64,000 nucleotides of DNA from Desulfarculaceae bacterium (GTDB taxonomy: Bacteria; Desulfobacterota; Desulfarculia; Desulfarculales; Desulfarculaceae), in NCBI GenBank assembly GCA_021737645.1, contig JAIPDO010000002.1, positions 62,001-126,000 of the forward strand. Reading direction: 5' to 3'. Shown piece after piece: positions 50,109 to 58,346 of this stretch. The notes below the pieces were generated by a model. The model made no database searches, had not been told where the DNA came from, and was given only the letters and a program-made list of their open reading frames with translations. The position numbers and the translations under genes were made by a program. The first letter of the stretch is position 1; every line of letters starts with the position of its first letter.

Positions 50109-53100
50109 TACAACACCCCTTCCAGCAGGGCCTCGGTGCGGCTGAGCATGCGATCATCCTCGTAGCCCGGCAACTGGATGGCCTGGGCCGGGCACTCGGC
50201 GGCGCAGACCCCGCAGCCCAGACACTGGGCCGGGTCTATCTCCGAGTAGCCATCGGCGTTGATATAAGGAATACCATAGGGGCAGGTGCGCACGCATATC
50301 AAGCACGCGGCGCAGCGGTCGCCGTTTACCTTGGCCACCGGGGTATCGAGCACCAAGCTCATCTGGGATACCATGGTCAGGGCGCGGCCGGCGGCGGCCA
50401 GACCCTGGGTGCGGGCCTCGGCCAGAGAGGCCGGAGCCAGCACCGAACCCGCCGCGAACACTCCGGGGGCCGGGGTGTCGATGGGCTTGACCTTGGGATG
50501 GTCCTCCAACAGGAAGCCGCCCGGCCCCTGCTGCAAACGGAAGATCTCGCAAAGCTCCTCGGTGTCCTCGTCGGCGGCGATCTGGGGCGTGGACAGCACC
50601 AGGGCGCTGGGTTCCACGGCCAGTTCGCGGTCCAGGATGTGATCTTTGAAGATCACCTCCATGGTGTCGCCGTCCTTGCTCACCCTGGGAGGCGCGTCCG
50701 GGCTGTAGCGCACGAAAAGCACTCCCTCTTCGCGGGCCTGGCGATAGGCGTCCTCGGAGGTGAAGGGCATGCGCATGTCCCGGTAGAGCACGAACACCTG
50801 GGCGTCGGGCTTTTGCTCCTTGATCCACAGGGCGTTCTTCACCGCGCTGCGGCAGCAGATGCGCCCGCAGGTGGGGTTGTCGTCGTTGCGGCTGCCCACG
50901 CACTGGATCATCACCACGGTGTCCAGGGCGTCGCCGCCCTCACCGGAGGCCAGAAGCTTTTCCATCTCCAGTTGGGTCATGACCTTGGGGTCCTGGCCGT
51001 AGAGATATTCGGTGGGCTCGTAGCGCCGGGCGCCGGTGGCCAGGATGGTCACGCCGTGGTTGATCTGGCGGTAGAACATGCCCGGGCCGGTCTGCACGCC
51101 GGTGATGAAGCTGCCCACCTGGCCTTTGTGGTCCACCACCAGGGTGTCGGTGAGTATTTCTATGTTGGAGTTGGCCTTGACCATCTGAACCATCTCGGCC
51201 AGCTCCGGGGCCACCGGGCGGCCGTCCAGGGTGCGGGCCAGCTCATTGGCCAGGCCGCCCAACTCGCGGCCGCGCTCCACCAGATAGACCTTGCCGCCTT
51301 GACCGGCCAGGCCCAGGGCCGCGCTCATGCCGGCCACGCCACCGCCCACCACCATGGCGTCGGGGTTGAAGGGCAGGGTCAGGCTGGGGGTGGGCTTGGC
51401 CTGGCGCACTCCGGCCACCGCCGTGCGCACCAGGGTTATGGCCTTGGCCGTGGCCGCCACCGGATCGCCGTGGTGAACCAGGGCGTCCTGCTCGCGGATA
51501 TTGGCCATCTCCAGGTAGGCCCGGTTGAGCCCAGCCTTGCGGATGGCCTCGGCGAAGATGCGGCCATGGGTGCGGGGGCTGTATCCGGCCACCACCACCC
51601 GGTTGATCTGATGCTCGCTGATGGCCTTTTCCAGGGCGCTCAGGCCATCCTGGCCATAGGAAAGCTCCAGTTTTTCCACATGGACCACGCCGCCCAGCTT
51701 GGCCGCGGCCTCTTCCACCGCCGTGGGGTCCACCACTTCCTGAACCACCCGGCCCCAGTCCACGAAGAAGACTCCGATGCGCGGCTCCTGGCCGCTGAAG
51801 TCCTGCTCCTTGGGCAGATCGTCCTCCCGGCGCAGGGCCCGGGGGGCGGCCAGGTTGGCGCTGGCCATGCAGCCGGCGGCCGAGGCCTGGGTGAGCGATC
51901 CGGGGATGTCCTGGGGGCCCAGGGCCATGCCGCAGGCGTACACGCCGGGGCGCGTGGTGTTGACCGGGGCGAACTCGTCGGCCTTTACAAAGCGGTATGA
52001 ACTCAGCTCGATGCCCAGGGCCGCGGCCTGCTCCTGGGCGTCGCCGGCGGCGCAGAAGCCGGTGCCCAAGACCACCAGGTCCAGGTCCACCTCGCCCATG
52101 GTGCCGTGGTCGTCCACGTAGCTCATCCGGAGGTCGCCGGTATCTTCCTTGTAGTCCACGGTATGGGGGCGGCAACGAACAAAGTTGACCCCCAGCTCTT
52201 TCTTGGCCCGCTGGTAGTAAAGCTCGTAATCCTTGCCCATGGGCCGCATGTCCATGAAAAACACCGTGGCCTCAAGGTCGGCCTCGAAGTGCTCCATGGC
52301 CCAGATGGCCTCTTTCATGGAGATCATGCAGCAGATGGAGGAGCAGTAGGAGTTGCCACCCTCTTTGGTGGTGCGGCTGCCCGCACACTGAATCCAGCCG
52401 ATGCGCTTGGGATGGCGGCCGTCGCTGGGCCGCTGGAACTTGCCGCCCGTGGGTCCGGCGGCGCTCATGAGCTGCTCGAACTCCAGGTTGGTGAGCACGT
52501 CCGGGAAGCGGGTGTGGCCGTACCACTCCTCCATGGGAGCGGGGTCCCAGGCCTCGGCGCCGCTGGCCAGCACCACCGAACCCACCTCCAGGCTCTGCTC
52601 GACCTCTTCTTGGTCCAGGTCGATGGCCTCGGGCGCGCACACCTTGATGCACTCGCCGCAGCGGTCGCACTTGCTCATGTCGATGGCAAAGGCCTGGGGA
52701 GTGGCTTGGGGGTAGCGCAGGCAGGTGGGCGAGCTGGTGTCCAGGCCCGGCGTAAAGCTGATGGCTCCCTGGGGACAGGCGGCCAAACAGGCTCCGCAGG
52801 CGTTGCAGCGGTCCACATCTATGAAGCGGGGGCTGGTGAGCACCTTGGCGTTGAATTCCCCGGCCTGGCCCTCCAGGGTCACCAACTTGGTCAGGGGCAT
52901 GGCCTGCACGGTGCGGGCGCCGCCCGCCTTGTCGGCATCGGGGGACAGATAACAGATGTTGCAGTCATTGGTGGGGAATTGCCGGTCCAGCAAGGGGAGA
53001 AAACCGCCCAAGGCCGGTTTTTTCTCCAGCAAATACACCTGCCTACCTGCCTCGGCCAGATCGTAGGAGGCTTTTATTCCGGCTATGCCGCCGCCCAGAA

Positions 53101-53143
53101 CCAGCACCGAGTTGCTCGTACGCTGGCTGTTGTCTTGGTTCAT
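50108..53143 (-). CDS. hdrA: Double-module HdrA-like FAD/FeS protein
   Basis: This 1011-residue protein is two HdrA-type units in one chain. The first has GGGIAG (17-22), C61/C64 in NDCNIC, and two ferredoxin motifs (C113-C123, C159-C169). The second has GGGVAG near 600-605 and two C-terminal ferredoxin motifs (from C944 and C974). HdrA is the FAD-containing, potentially electron-bifurcating subunit of heterodisulfide-reductase-like complexes. Usual HdrA has about 650 residues with one FAD unit; no hdrB or hdrC is adjacent. With MvhD, MetV and MetF it likely forms a complex that couples methylene-THF reduction to ferredoxin/NADH chemistry (inference from Moorella-type gene clusters). Confidence 0.93.
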   Translation of the reverse strand: MNQDNSQRTSNSVLVLGGGIAGIKASYDLAEAGRQVYLLEKKPALGGFLPLLDRQFPTNDCNICYLSPDADKAGGARTVQAMPLTKLVTLEGQAGEFNAKVLTSPRFIDVDRCNACGACLAACPQGAISFTPGLDTSSPTCLRYPQATPQAFAIDMSKCDRCGECIKVCAPEAIDLDQEEVEQSLEVGSVVLASGAEAWDPAPMEEWYGHTRFPDVLTNLEFEQLMSAAGPTGGKFQRPSDGRHPKRIGWIQCAGSRTTKEGGNSYCSSICCMISMKEAIWAMEHFEADLEATVFFMDMRPMGKDYELYYQRAKKELGVNFVRCRPHTVDYKEDTGDLRMSYVDDHGTMGEVDLDLVVLGTGFCAAGDAQEQAAALGIELSSYRFVKADEFAPVNTTRPGVYACGMALGPQDIPGSLTQASAAGCMASANLAAPRALRREDDLPKEQDFSGQEPRIGVFFVDWGRVVQEVVDPTAVEEAAAKLGGVVHVEKLELSYGQDGLSALEKAISEHQINRVVVAGYSPRTHGRIFAEAIRKAGLNRAYLEMANIREQDALVHHGDPVAATAKAITLVRTAVAGVRQAKPTPSLTLPFNPDAMVVGGGVAGMSAALGLAGQGGKVYLVERGRELGGLANELARTLDGRPVAPELAEMVQMVKANSNIEILTDTLVVDHKGQVGSFITGVQTGPGMFYRQINHGVTILATGARRYEPTEYLYGQDPKVMTQLEMEKLLASGEGGDALDTVVMIQCVGSRNDDNPTCGRICCRSAVKNALWIKEQKPDAQVFVLYRDMRMPFTSEDAYRQAREEGVLFVRYSPDAPPRVSKDGDTMEVIFKDHILDRELAVEPSALVLSTPQIAADEDTEELCEIFRLQQGPGGFLLEDHPKVKPIDTPAPGVFAAGSVLAPASLAEARTQGLAAAGRALTMVSQMSLVLDTPVAKVNGDRCAACLICVRTCPYGIPYINADGYSEIDPAQCLGCGVCAAECPAQAIQLPGYEDDRMLSRTEALLEGVL

Positions 53144-53189
53144 TTGGCTAGGCCTTTCTGACGCGGGCCCCGCCGGGGGCCCATTAGCC

Positions 53190-54041
53190 CTACTGCGTAG
53201 CTAGGTCGAGAATTTGCGGCAAGCGGTCTTCCCAACCAGCGGTCATCAAAAGCGCCCCGCCGCAAAGCTCCTTGAGCCCTTGCACGGTTTCGGCGGCGAC
53301 TTTGACGCACTCGGCCGGCCGGTCGCTGGCCGAGCGGATACGCTTGATGGTTGCTTCACTGATGTTGACGCCTGGCACGTTTTGGTTCAGGTAGCGGGCC
53401 ATGCCCACCGACTTGAGCAAGAGCACGCTGGCGATGAGCGTAGCCCCGCAATCCTTTAGTTCGGCGGCCAGAGGGGCGAAGGCCTCCAGATCGAACACCG
53501 GGGGAGCTATAAGGAAGGATGCGCCTTGGTCCACCGCGGCCTTGGCCCCGGCGGCGTCCTGGAAGGAGGCCACGGAGGCTCCCATACAGAACTTGGGCTT
53601 GCCAACCAGCTCACGGCCTCCCATGTCCCGCCCCTGGGCCAACCCGGCGGCGGCTTCCAGGAACTCGGCCGGGCTCAGGTCGCCCACCGCCTTGGCTCCG
53701 GGCTGGTCGCCATGCTCGATGGGCTCGCCCGCGGTGGCCATGACATTGCTCAGGCCCAGGACGTGGGCGGCCAGCAGGTCTCCCTGCAAGGCCAGGCGGT
53801 TGCGGTCGCGGCAGGAGAACTGCACGATGACCTCCAACCCCAGATCCTTTAGCACCGAGGCCCCGGCCAAAGCGGCCAAACGCATCACCGCATGGCTCAG
53901 GTCCGGCACCAACACGGCGTCCACCCGGCCCTTCAGATGACGGCCGTTGTCCGCAAAGGCCGCCAGGTCCACGCCCTTGGGCGTTTCCATCTCGGCCAAG
54001 TATAAGAAACTCTTGCTCTTCAACTTGTCTGCGAAAGCCAT
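53190..54041 (-). CDS. Second methylenetetrahydrofolate reductase-like protein
   Basis: The 283-residue protein is a divergent MetF paralogue: LAEMETPKG aligns with the catalytic segment, CRDRNRLALQGD is conserved, but the SGDHP segment of MetF reads AGEPI, replacing the aspartate by glutamate, and the C-terminal region is shorter. It is the first gene of the operon metF2-hdrA-mvhD-metV-metF. It might be a regulatory or electron-transfer partner, or reduce a different folate/pterin (inference). A 430-bp AT-rich region lies upstream. Confidence 0.85.
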   Translation of the reverse strand: MAFADKLKSKSFLYLAEMETPKGVDLAAFADNGRHLKGRVDAVLVPDLSHAVMRLAALAGASVLKDLGLEVIVQFSCRDRNRLALQGDLLAAHVLGLSNVMATAGEPIEHGDQPGAKAVGDLSPAEFLEAAAGLAQGRDMGGRELVGKPKFCMGASVASFQDAAGAKAAVDQGASFLIAPPVFDLEAFAPLAAELKDCGATLIASVLLLKSVGMARYLNQNVPGVNISEATIKRIRSASDRPAECVKVAAETVQGLKELCGGALLMTAGWEDRLPQILDLATQ

Positions 54042-54471
54042 TTGCTTTCCTTCCCAAGTTTGGCGCGGAGCCTAGCCCCGGGTTATCACTTCATAGCCTA
54101 AGCAACTAACATAAACGAATTTTTGTTAAGCTTTGCTGAAAATTGGGCACGGCTCTATTTTACCACGTAGGGTGAAATCACCCTAAGTGGCCTCTTTTAA
54201 CTAGAAACCTTGCATACTCCTATCTAAATATCGTTTCAAGAATTAATTGTGAAAAATTTAGCATTATGTAAGTAGTTAAATATAGATTACCAAAGTACTA
54301 TTTATGGGTTATCTAGCCGGTTTAAATCATAAATACTTCACAGGCATTTTTGGTGAGCAGGTGGCCGTTGCCAAAGATGGCCTATTTTTATTTGAAACAT
54401 ATTACATTTACTTTCTTGCCTTAAGCCTGTTTTCCGGTTATAAACGAAATATATTTCAAAAGGGAAAAGCC
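54042..54471. promoter_or_regulatory. AT-rich divergent control region between the C1 operon and the DUF134 cluster
   Basis: This 430-bp stretch is strikingly AT-rich against GC-rich neighbours and holds no credible gene. It contains a palindrome at 54163-54190: CCAC-gt-AGGGTGA, AA centre, TCACCCT-aa-GTGG. Toward the plus-strand DUF134 gene lies a sigma70-like promoter: TTGCCT (54416-54421), 17-base spacer, TATAAA (54439-54444). GAAATATATTTC (54446-54457), a perfect 12-bp palindrome, covers the expected start site. Confidence 0.65.
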
Positions 54472-54789
54472 ATGCCCCGCAACAAAAAACCCCGTCTGGT
54501 CAGCGCCATCCCGCCGGTGTCGTTTTTTCGCCCTCAGGGGATTCCGGTGCAAGATCTCAAGGGCGTAGTTCTGCCCCTGGAAGGCCTGGAGGCCCTGCGC
54601 CTGGCCGACGCCGAGGGCCTGGACCAGAAAACCTCAGCGGCAAGGATGGGCGTCTCCACTGCGACGTTTTGCCGCATTTTGGGGGGTGCGCGCTTCGCGG
54701 TTGCGCGCGCTCTCACCAACGGATGGTCCATCCGCATCGAGGGGGGAGTCTACCAGATACTGCCGCCTCGCCCTGTCCGGCCCAGGTAA
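54472..54789 (+). CDS. DUF134-family helix-turn-helix protein
   Basis: The start at 54472 follows AAAGGG; the open frame continues upstream but looks non-coding. The 105-residue protein has the DUF134 pattern: basic N-terminus, PPVSFFRPQGIP, LPLEGLEALRLADAEGLDQKTSAARMGVSTATFCRILGGARFAVARAL, a sigma-region-4-like HTH. DUF134 proteins accompany NifX/MinD-type FeS genes in anaerobes and are presumed regulators. The palindrome over its own promoter suggests autoregulation. Confidence 0.85.
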   Translation: MPRNKKPRLVSAIPPVSFFRPQGIPVQDLKGVVLPLEGLEALRLADAEGLDQKTSAARMGVSTATFCRILGGARFAVARALTNGWSIRIEGGVYQILPPRPVRPR

Positions 54790-54886
54790 ATATCTATATT
54801 TTATATTGATTTTATCTGAATCCCCGCAAAGCCCCGCCAAGCGGCCCCTCCGTATTAGCCAAGCAAGCCAATGGGAATAGTATTGT

Positions 54887-54938
54887 AATGCTCATATGAG
54901 CATTTTCGAGTTGACAGCCTTTGCCGGGGGGGTATCAT
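54887..54938 (+). promoter_or_regulatory. Promoter with an upstream 18-bp perfect palindrome
   Basis: TTGACA (54911-54916), a 16-base spacer and TATCAT (54933-54938) form a good sigma70-like promoter 29-35 bases before the GTG at 54974. Six bases upstream of the -35 box lies AATGCTCATATGAGCATT (54887-54904), a perfect 18-bp palindrome, in a position suited to an activator. The remaining gap 54790-54886 shows nothing else. Confidence 0.75.
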
Positions 54939-54973
54939 TGTTTTGCACATAAGAGCAAATCAGGAGAGCGATT

Positions 54974-55705
54974 GTGCCGAGACCCCGCAAATGCCGTTGG
55001 GTGCAGAACGAGCCCCCCATAGCCTATTTCAAACCCAGGGGCGTACCCATGCGGGAGCTCACCGAGGTGAACCTGACCGTGGAGGGCTGCGAGGCCCTGC
55101 GCCTGGCCGACCTGGAGGGCCTGAGCCACCAGGAAGCGGCGGGGCGCATGAAGGTCTCGCGCCACACCTTCGGCCGGGTGTTGGCCGTGGCCCGCAGGGC
55201 CGTGGCCGAGGCGGTGGTCTTGGGCCAGGCGCTACGCATCGACGGCGGGGATTATGCCGTTCGCGGGCGCAAAAAGCAGCTCTCACCCCAGCCGGACGCC
55301 TGCGGCGCTCCGGCAACCAAACTGGAGAACCAAATGAGCAAGATCGCCATTAGCAGCGAAGGACCCACCCTGGAAGACCTGCTCGATCCCCGCTTCGGCC
55401 GGGCCGGCGGATTCGTGCTTTATGACCCTGAGACCAAAAAAATCGAATACATCAACAACGGCACCGCCCAGAGCATGAACCAGGGGGCCGGCATCCAGGC
55501 CGCCGAGACGGTGGCGGGGGCCGGGGCCAAGGTGCTGCTCACCGGTTACGTGGGTCCCAAGGCCTTCCGCGCTCTGGAAGCGGTGGGCATCAAGGTGGGC
55601 CAGGACCTCGAAGGCCTCACCGTGGGCCAAGCCATCGAGCGTTATGAAAGCGGTCAGGTGGAGATGGCCGACGGCCCCAACCGCGAGCAAGGGGGCCGCG
55701 CATGA
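54974..55705 (+). CDS. DUF134 HTH protein fused to a NifX/NifB-like domain
   Basis: The 243-residue protein starts with GTG behind AGGAGA. Residues 1-105 are a DUF134 domain (MPRPRKCRWV, IAYFKPRGVPM, LRLADLEGLSHQEAAGRMKVSRHTFGRVLAVARRAVA). Residues about 120-235 form a dinitrogenase-cofactor (NifX/NifB C-terminal) fold: MSKIAISSEGPTLEDLLDPRFGRAGGFVLYD and GYVGPKAFRALEAVGI. NifX-type domains bind FeMo-type or Mo-Cu-S clusters, so this could be a cluster-sensing regulator. Its stop overlaps the next start (ATGA). Confidence 0.88.
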   Translation: MPRPRKCRWVQNEPPIAYFKPRGVPMRELTEVNLTVEGCEALRLADLEGLSHQEAAGRMKVSRHTFGRVLAVARRAVAEAVVLGQALRIDGGDYAVRGRKKQLSPQPDACGAPATKLENQMSKIAISSEGPTLEDLLDPRFGRAGGFVLYDPETKKIEYINNGTAQSMNQGAGIQAAETVAGAGAKVLLTGYVGPKAFRALEAVGIKVGQDLEGLTVGQAIERYESGQVEMADGPNREQGGRA

Positions 55706-56580
55706 TACTGGCCGTTGCCAGCGGCAAGGGAGGCACCGGCAAGACCACGGTGTCGGCCTCCCTGGCCTCGGTGTGGCCCACCCCGGTGCTGGCCGTGGAC
55801 CTGGACGTGGAAGAGCCCAACCTGCACCTATTCCTTAACCCGGAGATCCAGGGAGCGGAAAAGGCCTACATGGAGGTGCCCCTGGCCGATGAGTCCAAGT
55901 GCACCGCCTGCGGGGCCTGCTCGGACATCTGCCAGTTCAAGGCCATCAGCCTGCTGGGCGACGTGCTTATCAGCTTCCCGGAGATGTGCCACGGCTGCGG
56001 GGCCTGCCTTGAGGTTTGCCCCGCCGGAGCCCTTACCCCGGACCGCCGGGAATTGGGTGAGGTTAGCTGGGGCCAAGCGGGCAAGATCGGCTTTCTCCAA
56101 GGCCGCCTCCGGGTGGGCGAGGCCATGAGCCCTCCGTTGATGCGCTTCGTGCGGGCCAAGGCGGCAGAGCTTGCCGCCAAGAGCGGGGCGGACATGATCG
56201 TGGACTGCCCGCCGGGGGTCAGCTGCCCGGCGGTGAACGCGGTGATGGACGCGGACACCATTCTGTTGGTTACCGAGCCCACTCCCTTCGGGCTCTACGA
56301 CTTCCGCCTGGCCCACCAGGCCTTCGCCCCCATGAACAAGCCCATGGCCGCGGTTATCAACCGGGCCGGGTTGGGCGACGACGAGGTGCGCCACTACTGC
56401 CAAAGGCACGACCTGCCCATCCTGGCCGAGATACCCTTTGACCGCGAGGTGGCCCAGGCCTATTCCCAGGGCCAGGTGGTGGCCCAGGCCTCCCCGGCCA
56501 TGCGGGTGGCTTTCGAGGACCTGGCCGCCCAGGTTCGTTGCGTGGGCCCCAATTCTCCCTGCGAGGCGGCCCATGCCTGA
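55702..56580 (+). CDS. MinD/Mrp-family ATPase with an inserted 2x[4Fe-4S] ferredoxin domain
   Basis: The 292-residue ATPase has the deviant Walker A GKGGTGKTT (8-16), two 4Fe-4S motifs (C67, C70, C73, C77 and C96, C99, C102, C106), and DMIVDCPPGVSCPAVNAV. Such proteins occur as tandem pairs in the Orp (orange protein) clusters of Desulfovibrio, where they associate with a Mo-Cu-S protein. It overlaps the next ATPase gene by 8 bases. The exact role (cluster assembly or cell-division positioning) is unsettled. Confidence 0.9.
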   Translation: MILAVASGKGGTGKTTVSASLASVWPTPVLAVDLDVEEPNLHLFLNPEIQGAEKAYMEVPLADESKCTACGACSDICQFKAISLLGDVLISFPEMCHGCGACLEVCPAGALTPDRRELGEVSWGQAGKIGFLQGRLRVGEAMSPPLMRFVRAKAAELAAKSGADMIVDCPPGVSCPAVNAVMDADTILLVTEPTPFGLYDFRLAHQAFAPMNKPMAAVINRAGLGDDEVRHYCQRHDLPILAEIPFDREVAQAYSQGQVVAQASPAMRVAFEDLAAQVRCVGPNSPCEAAHA

Positions 56581-57457
56581 AATATTGGTAATAAGCGGCA
56601 AGGGAGGCACGGGCAAGACCTCGGTCACCGGAGCCCTGGCCCATCTGGCCCATAATAAAATTATCTGCGACCTGGACGTGGACGCGCCGGATCTGCATCT
56701 GCTGCTCCAACCCCAAGCCCGCCAGGTCCATCAGTTCTACTCGGGCAACGAGGCGATCATCGACCCGGAACTGTGCACCTCATGCGGCCTGTGCCAGGAA
56801 AAATGCCGCTTCGAGGCCATTGTGGAGGGCGAGGACGCCTTCCGGGTGGACCCCCTGAAGTGCGAAGGCTGCAAGCTGTGCGTAACCCTGTGCCCGGAAG
56901 AGGCCATCGCCTTCCCTCAGCGCCACTGCGGCACCTGGCAGGTGTCCGACACCCGCATGGGGCCCATGGTCCACGCCCAGCTCTTCCCGGGCCAGGAAAA
57001 CTCGGGCCGCCTGGTGGCGCTCTTGCGCCAGCACGCCCGGGAACTGAGCCGGGAAAACGGCTATGAATTAATCCTGAGCGACGGCCCTCCGGGCATCGGC
57101 TGCCCGGTCATCAGTTCCATGTCGGGCACCGACCTGGCGGTGGTGGTCACCGAGCCCACCCCCTCGGGCCGCCACGACCTGGAGAGGGTGTTGGAGCTTT
57201 GCCGCCACTTCAAGGTCCCGGCCGGGGTCATCATCAACAAGTGCGACCTCAACTTGGACCAGAGCAAGGCCATAGCCGACTACTGCGCCCGAGAGGGCCT
57301 GGAGCTTTTAGCCGAGTTGCCCTTTGATCCGGCAATGGTCCGGGCCATGGTGCAGGGACAGGTGATCACCGAATATCAGCAGAACGGCCTGGCCGAGGAC
57401 TTGGCCCAGGCCTGGGAAAAAATAATAAAGATGGCCGACGCTAAAAAGGCGGCCTGA
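56573..57457 (+). CDS. MinD/Mrp-family ATPase with an inserted 2x[4Fe-4S] ferredoxin domain, second copy
   Basis: The 294-residue protein is a paralogue of the preceding one: Walker A GKGGTGKTS (9-17), C68, C71, C74, C78 and C97, C100, C103, C107, and ELILSDGPPGIGCPVISSMSGTDLAVVVTEPT. The start ATG lies inside the end of the upstream gene. The two ATPases probably form a heterodimer, as deviant-Walker ATPases dimerise across the nucleotide. Confidence 0.9.
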   Translation: MPEILVISGKGGTGKTSVTGALAHLAHNKIICDLDVDAPDLHLLLQPQARQVHQFYSGNEAIIDPELCTSCGLCQEKCRFEAIVEGEDAFRVDPLKCEGCKLCVTLCPEEAIAFPQRHCGTWQVSDTRMGPMVHAQLFPGQENSGRLVALLRQHARELSRENGYELILSDGPPGIGCPVISSMSGTDLAVVVTEPTPSGRHDLERVLELCRHFKVPAGVIINKCDLNLDQSKAIADYCAREGLELLAELPFDPAMVRAMVQGQVITEYQQNGLAEDLAQAWEKIIKMADAKKAA

Positions 57458-57513
57458 AGTAAACCAACGACGGCCGCCGAGGCCGCCAAGGCAAAACCTG
57501 AGGAGACAATACA

Positions 57514-57891
57514 ATGACTGGATTAGTAGCACTGCCCTCCAACGCTCCCGGCGGCATGGACGCGGGCCTGGGAGCCCACTTTGGCCACTGCGACCTGTAC
57601 ACCCTGGTCGAGGTGGAGGACGGCCAGATCAAAGACACCAAGGTGGTGCCCAACGTGCCCCACCAGCAGGGCGGCTGCATGGCTCCGGTGCAATACTTGG
57701 CCGGGCAAGGCGTCAAAGTGCTCATCGCCGGTGGCATGGGCATGCGTCCCTTGATGGGCTTCAACCAAGTGGGCATCGACGTGTACTTCGGCGGCGAATC
57801 CACCACGGTCAACGAGGCGGTCCAGGCCCTGCTGCAGGGCAACTTGCCCCGCTTCACCCAGCAGTTCACCTGTGGCGGCGGCGGGCAATAG
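57514..57891 (+). CDS. NifX/NifB-like dinitrogenase cofactor-binding family protein
   Basis: The 125-residue protein has the NifX-type core: VALPSNAPGGMDAGLGAHFGHCDLYTLVEVEDG and VLIAGGMGMRPLMGFNQVGIDVYFG, with a cysteine-containing glycine-rich tail (FTCGGGGQ). It corresponds to the small NifX-like/orange-protein component of Orp-type clusters. It likely binds a metal-sulfur cluster. The GAGGAG ribosome site is 12 bases upstream. Confidence 0.88.
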   Translation: MTGLVALPSNAPGGMDAGLGAHFGHCDLYTLVEVEDGQIKDTKVVPNVPHQQGGCMAPVQYLAGQGVKVLIAGGMGMRPLMGFNQVGIDVYFGGESTTVNEAVQALLQGNLPRFTQQFTCGGGGQ

Positions 57892-57935
57892 CCCCGGCCC
57901 TGTTGATAACACCAAAGTCAAACAGGGAGGCCCAG

Positions 57936-58334
57936 GTGTCCAGCCATGATATTCCCTTGCCAGGGCAGGTGGACCAGCGCTTTCTGGCCCACGCCCAGCT
58001 CCCCCGCAACCTGGGGAGCCTGAGCGACGCCACCGGCCAAGCCACCGAGGTGGGCCAGTGCGGGGACTCGATGGATGTATTCATCAAGGTGAACGGCGAT
58101 ACCATAACCGACATAAAGGCCATGCCCCACGGCTGCCTCTACACCGTGGTATGCGCCAGCGCCCTGGGCGATCTGGCCCAGGGCCGCAGTTTGGACGAAG
58201 CCCTTTTGCTGGAGCCCGAGGACATCGAAAAGGAACTGGGCGGCCTGCCCGAAGACCACAAGCACTGCGCCCGTTTGGCGGTGAACACCTTGGGTGAGGC
58301 CATCGCCGACCACTACCGCCGCAAGGGTGCATAG
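57936..58334 (+). CDS. IscU/NifU-like iron-sulfur cluster scaffold protein
   Basis: The start is a GTG behind GGGAGG, giving 132 residues. The three scaffold cysteines are present: C42 (GQCGDSMDVFI), C67 (HGCLYTVVCAS) and C111 (HKHCARLA), matching IscU/NifU N-terminal positions. It offers a site for transient cluster assembly and supports the view that the cluster builds or handles FeS or MoFeS centres. No IscS is encoded nearby. Confidence 0.88.
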   Translation: MSSHDIPLPGQVDQRFLAHAQLPRNLGSLSDATGQATEVGQCGDSMDVFIKVNGDTITDIKAMPHGCLYTVVCASALGDLAQGRSLDEALLLEPEDIEKELGGLPEDHKHCARLAVNTLGEAIADHYRRKGA

Positions 58335-58346
58335 GAGGAAGAACCC

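Noticed and set aside
54304-54471. N-terminal extension of the first DUF134 protein (56 extra residues).
   Set aside because: The segment is AT-rich with a promoter and palindrome inside it; the DUF134 family begins at MPRNKK and a ribosome site precedes 54472.
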